From assembly GCF_028283785.1 (NCBI RefSeq), contig NZ_JAPWKB010000008.1, positions 248,001 through 312,000 of the forward strand: a stretch of 64,000 bases of DNA. Direction: 5' to 3'. The notes beneath the pieces were generated by a model. The model saw only the letters and a list, made by a program, of their open reading frames with translations. It was not told the DNA's origin and ran no database searches. The stretch comes from Paraburkholderia sp. (GTDB lineage: Bacteria; Pseudomonadota; Gammaproteobacteria; Burkholderiales; Burkholderiaceae). Positions 9,051 through 18,304 of this stretch are shown here, piece after piece (position 1 is the first letter of the stretch; the number at the start of each line of letters is the position of its first letter). The translations under genes were made by a program, and so were the position numbers.

Positions 9051-10304
9051 ATGACGAACATCTCGACGAAGACAAGACCGGCGAAGGTGCGTGTGGATGC
9101 TCGTCCCGCTGGCGCGGCTGCGCCGTCGGCGAGTGCGTCGCAGCGTTGGCGCGGGTCGCGCGTACAACGCGTGGCGTTGTGGGCGGTGGTGCTGTTGCTC
9201 TGTCCGGCGCTGGTCGGTTATGCGGTCACCCGGGCGATGAGCGGGCGTGCCGCGCCGCAGGTTCAGATCGTCATCGGCGACGGCACGAGAGGGCCGAGCG
9301 GCATGGCGTGGGTGCCTAACGGCGAGTTCCTGATGGGCAGCGACAGCAAGCTCGCGCAACCCAACGAACGTCCGGCGCACAAGGTGCGCGTGCACGGCTT
9401 CTGGATGGACGAGCATCACGTGACGAACAGCGAATTCCGCCGCTTCGTCGAAACAACGGGCTACGTCACGACCGCAGAGAAAAAGCCCGACTGGGACACG
9501 CTCAAGGTGCAACTGCCGCCCGGCACGCAGCGCCCCGACGACAGCGCGCTTCAACCCGGCGCGATGGTGTTCGTCGGTACGCAGGAACAGGTGTCGTTGC
9601 AGGACTATTCGCGCTGGTGGCGCTTCGTGCCCGGCGCGGACTGGCGGCATCCGCTCGGGCCGACCAGCAATATCGACGGTAAGGACGATCATCCGGTCGT
9701 CCAGGTGTCCTACGAGGACGCCGAAGCCTATGCGAAATGGGCGGGCAAGCGACTGCCGACCGAAGCCGAATGGGAGTTCGCCGCGCGTGGCGGTCTCGAC
9801 CAGGCCACCTATGCGTGGGGCGAGCAGTTCGCGCCCGGCGGAAAGCAGATGGCCAATGTCTGGCAAGGCCAGGCATCGCGACCGTTTCCGGTCGTTAGCG
9901 CGAAAGCGGGCGGCGCGGCCGGGACGAGTCCGGTCGGCAGTTTTCCGCCGAATGGCTACGGTCTGTCGGATATGACCGGCAACGCGTGGCAATGGGTTGC
10001 GGACTGGTATCGCGCCGACCAGTTCCGGCGCGAAGCGGCGACCGGCGGCGTGATCCGCGAGCCCACCGGCCCGGTCAGTTCATGGGACCCGGCCGACCCC
10101 GGCGTGCCGGTCGAGGCGCCGAAGCGCGTCACGCGTGGCGGCTCGTTTCTCTGCAACGAGGCGTACTGCCTCAGCTATCGCCCGAGCGCGCGGCGTGGCA
10201 CCGATCCCTACAACAGCATGTCGCATCTCGGCTTTCGGCTGGTGATGGACGAGGACGTCTGGGACAAAACGCACGGACATTCGATCTCAACCGCCGCGCG
10301 ATGA
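9051..10304 (+). CDS. Formylglycine-generating enzyme family protein, membrane-anchored
   Basis: The 417-residue protein has a basic N-terminus, one membrane helix at about residues 42-62, then an FGE/SUMF1 domain: GMAWVPNGEFLMGS at about 84, P.V.VSYEDAEAY..W near 225, RLPTEAEWEFAARG, the DMTGNAWQW block, and RGGSFLCNEAYC close to the C-terminus. The two cysteines (about C368 and C373) have the C-x4-C spacing of the copper-binding catalytic pair of true FGEs, so it should oxidise a sulfatase cysteine to formylglycine using O2. The sulfatase directly downstream is the obvious substrate. The membrane anchor is unusual among bacterial FGEs, which are mostly cytosolic. The start was chosen at the ATG after GAGGCGG; a 29-residue longer version is possible. 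Confidence 0.92.
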   Translation: MTNISTKTRPAKVRVDARPAGAAAPSASASQRWRGSRVQRVALWAVVLLLCPALVGYAVTRAMSGRAAPQVQIVIGDGTRGPSGMAWVPNGEFLMGSDSKLAQPNERPAHKVRVHGFWMDEHHVTNSEFRRFVETTGYVTTAEKKPDWDTLKVQLPPGTQRPDDSALQPGAMVFVGTQEQVSLQDYSRWWRFVPGADWRHPLGPTSNIDGKDDHPVVQVSYEDAEAYAKWAGKRLPTEAEWEFAARGGLDQATYAWGEQFAPGGKQMANVWQGQASRPFPVVSAKAGGAAGTSPVGSFPPNGYGLSDMTGNAWQWVADWYRADQFRREAATGGVIREPTGPVSSWDPADPGVPVEAPKRVTRGGSFLCNEAYCLSYRPSARRGTDPYNSMSHLGFRLVMDEDVWDKTHGHSISTAAR

Positions 10305-10338
10305 GCCTTTCTTTGCGCGCGGTTTCAGGAGAGCAACG

Positions 10339-11997
10339 ATGACAACAGGTAATCTTCGGCGGGTCCGCTACGTTCTCGGCGTGGTTGCTGCCGTGGCGGC
10401 GTTGTCGGTGCTGATCATCCCGCCGGTGGTCTCGACGGCGCAAACCCAGAACGGCGCCAAGCCTGCCGCAGTCGCGCCTCAGAACAACGCAAAACCCGCC
10501 GCCAGCCAGCGCTCGAACAAGCCCAATATTCTCGTGATTTTCGGCGATGACATCGGGCAAACCAACATCAGCGCATACAGCAAGGGCGTCGTGGGCTACG
10601 AGACGCCGAACATCGACCGCATCGCCAATGAAGGGATGCTGTTCACCGACTACTACGCGGAAAACAGCTGTACGGCGGGACGCTCGACCTTCATCACCGG
10701 TGAGGTGACGCTGCGCACGGGCTTGTCGAAAGTGGGTGTGCCCGGCTCGAACATCGGCTTGCAGGCACAAAACATCACCATCGCGGAAGCGCTCAAGCCG
10801 CTCGGTTATGCGACCGGCCAGTTCGGCAAGAATCACCTTGGCGATCGCGATCAATATCTGCCGACCAAACACGGCTTCGATGAATTCTTCGGCAACCTGT
10901 ATCACCTGAACGCCGAGGAAGAACCCGAGCGTCCGTACTATCCGAAGAACGATGCGGCGTGGGTCAAGGCCAATGCGCCGCGCGGCGTGATCCACTCGTT
11001 CGCGGACGGCCGCGTCCAGGATACGGGTCCGCTCAACACCAAGCGCATGGAGACCATCGACGACGAAACCACGGCGGCGGCGATCGATTTCATCCAGCGT
11101 CAGGCGAAGGCGAACAAGCCGTTTTTCGTGTGGATGAACACCACGCGGATGCACCTTTTCACGCACGTGCGGCCGTCGATGCAAGGGCAGAGCGGCATGC
11201 CCGGCAACGAGTACGCGGACGGCATGATCGAGCATGACGGCGACGTCGGCAAGTTGCTGAAGACGCTCGACGATCTGAAGCTGACGGACAACACCATCGT
11301 CGTCTACACGACCGACAACGGACCGAACCAGTTTTCGTGGCCGGACGCCGCGACCACACCGTTCCGCAGTGAAAAAGACACCAACTGGGAAGGCGCGTTC
11401 CGCGTACCGGCGATGATCCGCTGGCCCGGAAAGATCAAGCCGAACACCGTATCGCGTCAGATGATGTCCGGTCTCGACTGGTTTCCGACGCTGCTCGCCG
11501 CCGCCGGCGACACCGGCATCTCCGATCGTCTGCTGAAGGGCGGCGCGATCGGCGGCAAGACCTTCAAGGTTCATCTGGACGGCTACAACTTCATGCCCTA
11601 TCTGACGGGCCAGGCGAAGGAAGGACCGCGCCACGAGTTCTATTACTTCAACGATGACGGCGTGCTCGTCGCGATGCGCTACAACGACTGGAAATTCGTG
11701 TTCTGTGAGCAGCGCGAGCCGGGCGGCTTCCAGGTGTGGGCGAATCCGTTCACGTGTCTGCGCGTGCCGAAGATGTTCAACCTGCGGATGGACCCGTACG
11801 AGCGCGCGGACATCGTGTCGGACCAGTATTACGACTGGTCTACCAAGAACGTCTATCTCGCGCAGTACGCGGTGGCGAAAGTGGCGCCGTTCCTCGCGAC
11901 GTTCAAGCAATATCCGCCGAGCCAGCGGCCAGCCAGCTTCAGCATCGACCAGATGACCGAGGCGCTGACGAAGAGTCTCGATACCTCCGGCAAATGA
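10339..11997 (+). CDS. Arylsulfatase-family sulfatase, CTAGR type
   Basis: The 552-residue protein has an N-terminal signal or anchor helix (about residues 10-30), a low-complexity linker, and then a type I sulfatase domain: metal ligands in FGDD (D70, D71), the modification motif C-T-A-G-R at 111-115, and the TTDNG metal site with nearby Lys. The usual motif is C-x-P-x-R; Pro is replaced by Ala here, a variant that FGEs can still accept. Formylglycine at residue 111 would be the catalytic aldehyde for sulfate-ester hydrolysis. It sits 34 bp after the FGE gene with an AGGAGA ribosome site, so the pair is an operon. The natural sulfate ester is unknown. Confidence 0.92.
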   Translation: MTTGNLRRVRYVLGVVAAVAALSVLIIPPVVSTAQTQNGAKPAAVAPQNNAKPAASQRSNKPNILVIFGDDIGQTNISAYSKGVVGYETPNIDRIANEGMLFTDYYAENSCTAGRSTFITGEVTLRTGLSKVGVPGSNIGLQAQNITIAEALKPLGYATGQFGKNHLGDRDQYLPTKHGFDEFFGNLYHLNAEEEPERPYYPKNDAAWVKANAPRGVIHSFADGRVQDTGPLNTKRMETIDDETTAAAIDFIQRQAKANKPFFVWMNTTRMHLFTHVRPSMQGQSGMPGNEYADGMIEHDGDVGKLLKTLDDLKLTDNTIVVYTTDNGPNQFSWPDAATTPFRSEKDTNWEGAFRVPAMIRWPGKIKPNTVSRQMMSGLDWFPTLLAAAGDTGISDRLLKGGAIGGKTFKVHLDGYNFMPYLTGQAKEGPRHEFYYFNDDGVLVAMRYNDWKFVFCEQREPGGFQVWANPFTCLRVPKMFNLRMDPYERADIVSDQYYDWSTKNVYLAQYAVAKVAPFLATFKQYPPSQRPASFSIDQMTEALTKSLDTSGK

Positions 11998-12019
11998 TGG
12001 GCGAACGGGCTGCCATCCG

Positions 12020-14620
12020 ATGATCGATTTCAGCGCTGCACTCAAGGCAGAACACGCGAGAAGCCGACGCCGCCCGCGTGCGGCCACCGGGGCGCCGCCG
12101 TCGGATGCGTTGCGGGTTGCGTGGCCCGCGCTGCTGCTGGCCGGATCGGGCGGCGCGGCGCTGATCTATCAGGTGGTGTGGGTTCGTCAGCTGACGCTGG
12201 TGGTCGGTATCGAAGTGCAAGCGGTGACGCTCGCGATCAGCGCGTTCTTCGCGGGCCTCGCACTCGGCGGATGGATCTTCGGCAAGCTGGCGGACCGGAG
12301 CACGCGGCCATTGCTGCTGTACGCGGCACTGGAAATCGCCACGCTGATACTCGGCGTCGGCGCGACGATGGCGCTTGCGCATTCGGCCGCGACTTTCGCC
12401 GCGTGGCAAGCGAGCGCCGGGCCGCTCGCGTGGGCGTTGCCGTTCGCGCTGGTCGGCGTGCCCGCCGTCGCGATGGGCGGCACGCTGCCCGTTCTGATTC
12501 GTGCGATGGGGCCGTCGCAGCGGCAGATCGGCGGCGCGGGCGGACGGCTCTACGCGGCTAACACCGCTGGCGCGATCGTCGGCGCGCTGTTGCCGGCGTT
12601 CGTGCTGATTCCGCTCGCGGGCGTGCAGGGCAGCGCGTATGCAGCGGCGACGATCAATGCCGTCGCGGCGCTCGCCGCGCTGCTGCTCGGTCGGCGCGCG
12701 CCGGTAACGGAGCGGGAATCGGCGTCGGCACGCGTCAATGCGCGCGCTGCATCGACGCGTGCCGACGCCGATCCCGCCCGGGCGCGGATTGCCGTCGCGC
12801 TCTATGCGGTCGCGGGCGGCATCGCGCTCGGCTATGAGGTGATCTGGTCGCAAGCCATCGGGCAATTTATCAGCACGCGCAGCTTCGCATTTTCGATCGT
12901 GCTCGCGACCTATCTGCTGGGGCTCGCGACCGGCAGCGCGGTCGCGGCGCGCTATGCGAGTCGCGTGCGCGATGCGTGGTGCGCGTTCGGCGTGCTGATC
13001 GCGCTTGCCGGACTGGCGGCATTTGCGGGCGTTGCCTGCGCGGGCGAGTGGCTGATGCTCGCGCAACGTCACGCAGCCGATCTCGCGCTGAGCCTGACCG
13101 GCAATCTGCTCGCATCGATGTGCGTGGGCTTTGCAGTCGCCGCGTGCGCGATCGTGCTGATCCCGACACTGCTTCTCGGCGCGGCGTTTCCGTTCGCGCT
13201 CACGATGATGGCGGACGGTGAAGACTCCGCGTCGACCGGGCTCGCGAGCCGTGTCGGTGCGCTGGTCGCGTCGAACACGGTGGGCGGTATCGCCGGGACG
13301 TTGTTCGCGGGCTTCGTGCTGATTCCGTCGCTTGGATTGATCCGCTCGCTCGGCGTGCTCGCTGTCGCCGCGAGCCTGATCGGACTCTCGGCGACGCTGG
13401 CCGCGCGGACCGTGCAGAAGACGGTCGTGCTGACGAGCGTGACGATCGCCGCGCTGGCGATCATGTGCGTTTTCGTGGTGCCGTCGAACCGGCTCGGTCT
13501 TCTGCTCGCCGACGTGCATCGCGGCACGCTCGCGTATTACGAGGAAAGCGCGGGCGGCACGGTTGCCGTGCTCGAACAGGGCCCCGACACGCAGCGTTTC
13601 CGGCGGCTCTATATCCAGGGCGTGTCGAATTCGGGCGACGCGATGACGTCGCTGCGGTACATGCGTCTTCAGGCGCTGCTGCCACTTATCGTGCATGACG
13701 GCACGCCGCGCTCGGCGCTGGTGATCGGGCTGGGCACGGGCATCACGGGCGGCGCGTTGCTCGCGTGGCCGGGGCTGGAAAAACGCGTGATCGCGGAATT
13801 GCTGCCCGCCGTGGTGCGCGCGTCGCCGGCCTTCGCGGGCAATCATGGCGTGAGTGCCGATCCGCGCGTGACGATCCGTACCGTGGACGGGCGGCGAGAA
13901 CTGCTGTCGCGTGACGAACGCTACGACCTCGTGACGCTGGAACCGCCGCCGCCGTCGGCTGCGGGTGTCGTCAACCTGTACTCGACCGACTTCTACCGGC
14001 TCGCGGCAGCGCGATTGAATCGACATGGAATCGTCGCGCAATGGTTGCCGCTCGCGACGCAGAACGAACAGGAGACCCGTTCGCTGATCCAGAGTTTCGT
14101 GCAGGCGTTCCCCTATGCGGCGCTCTGGACCACGGAGTTCCACGAGATGATGCTGGTCGGTTCGCTGCAACCGTTGGCGCTCGATGTGCCGCGTATCCGT
14201 CAGCGCTTCGCGCAACCCGAGGTCGCGCGGGCGCTGAACGAAGTCGGCATTGCTTCGCCGGAAGCGTTGCTGTCGACGTGGATTGCGGACCGTCCGGCGC
14301 TCGCTTACTACGCCGCCGATGCCCGTCCCGTCACCGACGACGATCCGCGTATCGACTACGCGCCGTGGGTCGATCGCACCGAGTTTCCTTCGACGCTCGT
14401 GCATCTGCTCGCGTTGCAGATGGAGCCGCCGCTCGCGAATGCGGATGCGGGGTTCGGTGCCACGCTGCGCGATGAGCGCAACACGTTGCACGCGTTCTAT
14501 CGGGCCGGTCTCGACGCGTATCGCGGCGAACGCAATGCGTGGGTGCAGGACATCCGCGCGGTGCTGAATGCCGATCCGATGAACCCGTATTACCGCTGGG
14601 TGCTCGGCGCGGGAAGCTGA
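12020..14620 (+). CDS. Membrane protein fused to a spermidine-synthase-like domain
   Basis: The 866-residue protein has about twelve hydrophobic helices over residues 30-490, in two halves that each contain an ANTxGxIxG/SNTVGGIAGT-like motif. A Rossmann-type methyltransferase/aminopropyltransferase domain follows at about 505-760, with a GLGTG loop near residue 570 and DGRREL after it. At the site where spermidine synthases carry the catalytic Asp (YDVIxxDxxDP), this protein reads YDLVTLEPPPP, so classical aminopropyl transfer is doubtful. It starts 22 bp after the sulfatase stop and is probably co-transcribed. Proteins of this architecture are annotated fused MFS/spermidine synthase; function and substrate are unproven. 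Confidence 0.82.
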   Translation: MIDFSAALKAEHARSRRRPRAATGAPPSDALRVAWPALLLAGSGGAALIYQVVWVRQLTLVVGIEVQAVTLAISAFFAGLALGGWIFGKLADRSTRPLLLYAALEIATLILGVGATMALAHSAATFAAWQASAGPLAWALPFALVGVPAVAMGGTLPVLIRAMGPSQRQIGGAGGRLYAANTAGAIVGALLPAFVLIPLAGVQGSAYAAATINAVAALAALLLGRRAPVTERESASARVNARAASTRADADPARARIAVALYAVAGGIALGYEVIWSQAIGQFISTRSFAFSIVLATYLLGLATGSAVAARYASRVRDAWCAFGVLIALAGLAAFAGVACAGEWLMLAQRHAADLALSLTGNLLASMCVGFAVAACAIVLIPTLLLGAAFPFALTMMADGEDSASTGLASRVGALVASNTVGGIAGTLFAGFVLIPSLGLIRSLGVLAVAASLIGLSATLAARTVQKTVVLTSVTIAALAIMCVFVVPSNRLGLLLADVHRGTLAYYEESAGGTVAVLEQGPDTQRFRRLYIQGVSNSGDAMTSLRYMRLQALLPLIVHDGTPRSALVIGLGTGITGGALLAWPGLEKRVIAELLPAVVRASPAFAGNHGVSADPRVTIRTVDGRRELLSRDERYDLVTLEPPPPSAAGVVNLYSTDFYRLAAARLNRHGIVAQWLPLATQNEQETRSLIQSFVQAFPYAALWTTEFHEMMLVGSLQPLALDVPRIRQRFAQPEVARALNEVGIASPEALLSTWIADRPALAYYAADARPVTDDDPRIDYAPWVDRTEFPSTLVHLLALQMEPPLANADAGFGATLRDERNTLHAFYRAGLDAYRGERNAWVQDIRAVLNADPMNPYYRWVLGAGS

Positions 14621-14671
14621 TTACGCGTGTTGACGGCGGATTGAACTTGGTGGACGCGGTTCAATCCGATG

Positions 14672-15055
14672 TCACGCGCGTGGCTGAACCCATTGGCTTC
14701 GCCACGCAGGGGCGTCGAACGGGTCCGAAAAGTACTGGGTCTCGTGAACCACCTTGCCGTTGCGAAACGTCATGATGCTGACCGTGTACGCGACGCGTCC
14801 GTTGTAGGAGATCGCGTATTCCGTGATCCAGAGATCGCCTTCGCCCTGAATGCGCCGGACATCGAAACCGGACGGATGCCCCGGATGATGCCCGCGCAAT
14901 GCGCGCAAATTCGCGCGCCCCAAGATTCGCTCGCCGGACTGCGGATATTCGCAGATGGCATCGTCGGCGTAGATGTCGTGTTCCGCGTCGAGATCGCCGG
15001 CCGCCGACGCGTGCCAGTGCGCGTCCAGTGCTTCGCGGATATTGTCCTGCTGCAT
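14672..15055 (-). CDS. SnoaL-like/NTF2-fold protein
   Basis: A 127-residue single-domain protein. It has the SnoaL-like pattern of an N-terminal helix (REALDAHWHASAAGDLD), an acidic YADDAICEYP strand, and C-terminal beta strands ending in ETQYFSDPF. Members bind small hydrophobic ligands and act as cyclases, isomerases or nothing known. A GGAGG sequence lies 7 bp before the ATG. It is convergent with the fused membrane protein gene and separated by 142 bp from the AtuA cluster that reads the same way, so co-transcription with that cluster is possible but not shown. Confidence 0.8.
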   Translation of the reverse strand: MQQDNIREALDAHWHASAAGDLDAEHDIYADDAICEYPQSGERILGRANLRALRGHHPGHPSGFDVRRIQGEGDLWITEYAISYNGRVAYTVSIMTFRNGKVVHETQYFSDPFDAPAWRSQWVQPRA

Positions 15056-15197
15056 GGTGTGCCTCCAGACATCGGATTCCCGGCTACGCTAACGCCGACC
15101 GGTTGCGTGTGCAGTGGGAAGTATGGCACTCGCGCGCCCGTTACGCGTTGCAGTTGACGACGATTGATCCGCGTTTTTGCCCGTCGATACCCGTCGA

Positions 15198-15518
15198 CTA
15201 AGCCGACGGCGCACGGTCTCCAACCTCCAGATTCATCAACGCCGAGCTGATGGACTTGCCATGCGCGTCGAGCGCCAGCGAGCGCGTCACACCGCCGCCG
15301 AGCGCCTGTCCAAGCACGAAATTGAATGCGGCAAGTGCCGGTAATTCGTAGCGCACGACGTCTCCACGGACGACGTCGCCCAGATGGGCCTTCACACGCT
15401 CGGCGGTGACTTCGTCTCGCAGGAACGCGTAGTCGAGCGGGTCATGGCAAATCACCGATACGTTCAGCGTGTTGCCCTTGTCACCGGTTCGGGAATGGGC
15501 CAGGTGTCGCAGCTTCAT
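15198..15518 (-). CDS. AtuA-related small protein
   Basis: The 106-residue protein begins MKLRHLAHSRTGDKGNT, a motif found at the start of the small partner of AtuA and in the C-terminal part of longer AtuA homologues. The start is one base after the AtuA stop, so the two reading frames act as a split version of one functional unit. A 39-residue upstream extension in this frame is antisense-like and was rejected. AtuA-family proteins occur in acyclic terpene (citronellol/geranyl) degradation and in unrelated organic-acid operons; the biochemical step of this small protein is not established. Confidence 0.82.
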   Translation of the reverse strand: MKLRHLAHSRTGDKGNTLNVSVICHDPLDYAFLRDEVTAERVKAHLGDVVRGDVVRYELPALAAFNFVLGQALGGGVTRSLALDAHGKSISSALMNLEVGDRAPSA

Positions 15519-15519
15519 G

Positions 15520-16875
15520 TCATGCCTCCACGAATTCGAATCTCGGATTGACGTCTGTTCGAGGCAGCAGAACGGACTGTACCGCCACCACTTCGCGCGT
15601 CGTTTTGCTTGCGCCGCCGCCGCCCGCAGGGCCATTCGTATACAAGGTTTCGACTTCGTTGCCGATCCGGACCGCTTCGGCGGCCGAGCGTGTTCGTGCG
15701 GATACGCGGGCCCGCACTTCGTACGGTGCGTAGCCGTCGGCGGCGGTCTCGCCGTGCAGCGAATTGACGCCGATCAGATCGAAGCGCAGTTCGTCGGTTG
15801 CGACGCCGGTCAGTGCCAGCCTTTCCTTCACGATATCGAGCGCGAGTCGTGCCCGTTCGACCGCACCGGGACCGCCATACGAAATCTGGCCTTCGCCGAT
15901 ATATCCGTCCACGTAAGCCACCGAAACCTTCAGCGTGTCCGTGCGCGGCGTTCCCCGGCCGCCGGTCACGCGAACCCGGTCGGGCGCTTGCTGATGCACG
16001 CTGACGTTGGTGAAATCCGCAACGACATCGGGCTGAAGATAGCGACCCGGATCGTGGATTTCGTAGAGCAGTTGCTCCTTGCAGGTCGCTTCGGTCACGC
16101 GCCCGCCCGCATGCGCCACTTTGGTAATCACGACGGAACCGTCCGCGTCGACTTCGCCGATCGGGAAGCCGAGCCGCGCGAGGTTCGGCACGTCCTTGAA
16201 ACCGGGATCGGCGAAGTAGCCGCCCGTCACCTGGCCCGCGCATTCCAGCAGATGCCCGACCACGGTTGCCTGGCCCAACGTGTTCCAGTCGTCGGCGTGC
16301 CAGCCGAACGCGTGGATCAGCGGTGCCGTGAACAGCGACGGGTCGGCGACGCGTCCGGTCAACACGACGTCCGCTCCGGCGGCCAGCGCCGCGACAATCG
16401 ACGACGCGCCCAGATACGCGTTCGCCGATACGATCTGCGCGTCGTAGGACGCGACCGCGTCTCCGGACTCCTCGAAATGAAAATCGCCTCGACGCACGAT
16501 ATCGAGAACGTCGTCGCCGGTGACGGCCGCGATCTTCAGACCGTCGAGTCCGAGTTCGCGCGCGATGTCTGCGGTCTTGCGTGCGGCCGCGAGCGGATTG
16601 GCCGCGCCCATGTTGGAAATGATCCGCACACGATTGCGCACGGCAACCGGCAATACAGCCCGCATGCGCGCCTCCAGCAGCGGGTCGTACCCAAGCGACG
16701 GATCCTTGCGGCGGGCCTGCTGGGCGAGCGCAATGGTCCGCTCGGCGAGGCATTCGAACACGAGGTAATCGAGGTTGCCGTGTTCGGCCAGTTCGACGGC
16801 GGGCTCGATACGATCGCCGGAATATCCCGCGCCGGAACCGATTCGCACGCGGCGTGGAGCTTGAGTGGGTTGCAT
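15520..16875 (-). CDS. Acyclic terpene utilisation AtuA family protein (DUF1446)
   Basis: The 451-residue protein has the DUF1446 features: N-terminal RIGSGAGYSGDR, a conserved NMGAANP segment near residue 90, and the FxxPIG/ GRVTEATCKEQLLYE region in the middle. AtuA was defined in Pseudomonas citronellol catabolism, but homologues are common in Burkholderiaceae next to tricarboxylate-type transporters, as here. The start (MQPTQ) follows an AGGCGG site; a longer ORF of 20 extra residues overlaps toward the transporter stop. With the small AtuA-related gene and the CitMHS permease it forms a likely three-gene operon for uptake and use of a carboxylated compound. Confidence 0.87.
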   Translation of the reverse strand: MQPTQAPRRVRIGSGAGYSGDRIEPAVELAEHGNLDYLVFECLAERTIALAQQARRKDPSLGYDPLLEARMRAVLPVAVRNRVRIISNMGAANPLAAARKTADIARELGLDGLKIAAVTGDDVLDIVRRGDFHFEESGDAVASYDAQIVSANAYLGASSIVAALAAGADVVLTGRVADPSLFTAPLIHAFGWHADDWNTLGQATVVGHLLECAGQVTGGYFADPGFKDVPNLARLGFPIGEVDADGSVVITKVAHAGGRVTEATCKEQLLYEIHDPGRYLQPDVVADFTNVSVHQQAPDRVRVTGGRGTPRTDTLKVSVAYVDGYIGEGQISYGGPGAVERARLALDIVKERLALTGVATDELRFDLIGVNSLHGETAADGYAPYEVRARVSARTRSAAEAVRIGNEVETLYTNGPAGGGGASKTTREVVAVQSVLLPRTDVNPRFEFVEA

Positions 16876-16900
16876 ACGGGTACCGCCTGTTTGCCGAGAC

Positions 16901-18205
16901 TTATAACGGGAAAATGCCCAGCACCACGCACGCAAGCGTCATGACGATCGACGCCGCGAACAGGAACGGGAAGGTGAATTTCTGATGGTCGGCGAGATCG
17001 ATGCCGCACAAACCGACCACGAGGAAGGTCGCGGGCGTGAGCGGGCTCACCGGGAAGCCCGTGGTCATCTGGCCGAGCAGCGCAGCCTGCCCGACGTGGA
17101 CCGCGGGCACGCCGAGTTGTCCGGCGACTTCCGCGACCACCGGCAACACGCCGAAGTAAAACGAGTCCGGATCGAACAGCATGCTCAGCGGCATCGAAAC
17201 CAGGCCGAGCGCGACGGGGATATGGCTGGCCATCGCTTGCGGCACGAAGCCGACGGCGGCCTGCGCCATCGCTCTGAGCATGCCGCTGCCCTGCATCACG
17301 CCGGTAAACACACCGGCGGCGAGGAGAATGCCCGCCATCATCAACGCGGCCCGTGCGTGCGCATCGATGCGTTTGCGCTGCATCTCGACGTTCGGATAGT
17401 TGACCAGCAGCGCCACGCACAGTCCCACCATGAACATGATGGCGGGCGGAATCTTCTCGCCCATCAGCACCATCGTGCCGAGCACGATCAACGTCAGGAC
17501 GATGTTGAACCAGAAGAGTTCCGGACGGCGCAGCGCCTGTTCGTCGGCGGTGAGTTCGCGCTTCGGCATCGGGATCGCGCCGTCGGCGCGGCTGTAGCCG
17601 AGTCGCTTTTCTTCGCGCCGGCCAAGCCAGAATGCGACGCCGAATACGAACACGAGTCCGACGATCTGCACCGGAATCAGCGGATTGAACAGCGCCGAGA
17701 TCGGCAGATGGAGCGACGCGGACGCGCGGATCATCGGCCCGGTCCACGGTAGAAAGTTGATGCCGGCCGCCATCGACACCGCTGCGGCGAGCACCTTGCG
17801 GTCCATCTTCAGGCGATCGTAGAGCGGCAGCATGGCCGGAATCGTCACGAGAAAGCAGACTGCGCCCGAGCCGTCCAGATGGATCAGCAGCGCCAGCAGG
17901 GTGGTGCCGAGCACGATTCGCGTCGGCTTCGTGCCGACCGCACGCAGGATCCGGTCGATGATGGGATCGAGCGTGCCCGCGTCGGTGATGGTCCCGAAGT
18001 ACAGGATCGCGAACACGAACATGCCGACCACGGGCGCGAGGCTTTTCAGGCCGTCGATGACGAACTTGCTGGTTTGCAGGCCGAACCCGCCGATCAACGA
18101 CGCCGCGATCGGCACGATGATCAGCGCGACCAGTGGCGACATGCGTTTCGACAGGATTGCCGCCAGCAAAACGATGATGGTTGCCAGCCCCAATAAAGGA
18201 AGCAT
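16901..18205 (-). CDS. CitMHS family metal-citrate/H+ symporter-like transporter
   Basis: A 434-residue polytopic inner-membrane protein with about eleven or twelve hydrophobic helices, the SKRMSPLVALI start, HLDGSGAVCFLVTIPAM and NFLPWTGP elements of the CitMHS family. The family carries Mg- or Ca-citrate with protons, though related substrates are known. A GGAGA site precedes the ATG. It is the first gene of the minus-strand operon with AtuA and its small partner. It is divergent from a LysR gene across a 99-bp spacer, so that regulator probably controls it. The substrate here need not be citrate. Confidence 0.9.
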   Translation of the reverse strand: MLPLLGLATIIVLLAAILSKRMSPLVALIIVPIAASLIGGFGLQTSKFVIDGLKSLAPVVGMFVFAILYFGTITDAGTLDPIIDRILRAVGTKPTRIVLGTTLLALLIHLDGSGAVCFLVTIPAMLPLYDRLKMDRKVLAAAVSMAAGINFLPWTGPMIRASASLHLPISALFNPLIPVQIVGLVFVFGVAFWLGRREEKRLGYSRADGAIPMPKRELTADEQALRRPELFWFNIVLTLIVLGTMVLMGEKIPPAIMFMVGLCVALLVNYPNVEMQRKRIDAHARAALMMAGILLAAGVFTGVMQGSGMLRAMAQAAVGFVPQAMASHIPVALGLVSMPLSMLFDPDSFYFGVLPVVAEVAGQLGVPAVHVGQAALLGQMTTGFPVSPLTPATFLVVGLCGIDLADHQKFTFPFLFAASIVMTLACVVLGIFPL

Positions 18206-18263
18206 GAGCGTGTCTCCAAACTTGTTTTTTAGTGGGGTTCAGCGTACTTTCAGGTCGTTCATT

Positions 18264-18280
18264 AATCAATTGAAATGATT
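18264..18280. promoter_or_regulatory. Candidate LysR operator in the CitMHS/LysR divergent spacer
   Basis: AATCA at 18264-18268 and TGATT at 18276-18280 form a 17-bp dyad with a 7-bp spacer, next to a second overlapping ATCAA/TTGAT pair. The site lies in the AT-rich middle of the spacer between the two divergent start codons, where a LysR protein would bind. The dyad is short, so chance occurrence is possible. Confidence 0.35.
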
Positions 18281-18304
18281 TGATCGAACCAATCACAATT
18301 CATA

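Noticed and set aside
10171..12087. 638-residue minus-strand ORF opposite the sulfatase
   Set aside because: Composition is that of an antisense shadow and all sulfatase motifs are on the plus strand.
11939..14491. 850-residue minus-strand ORF opposite the fused membrane protein
   Set aside because: Its translation is rich in Arg, His and Gln with no hydrophobic core or domain, as expected for the antisense frame of a GC-rich gene. The plus strand encodes a clear membrane protein and Rossmann domain.
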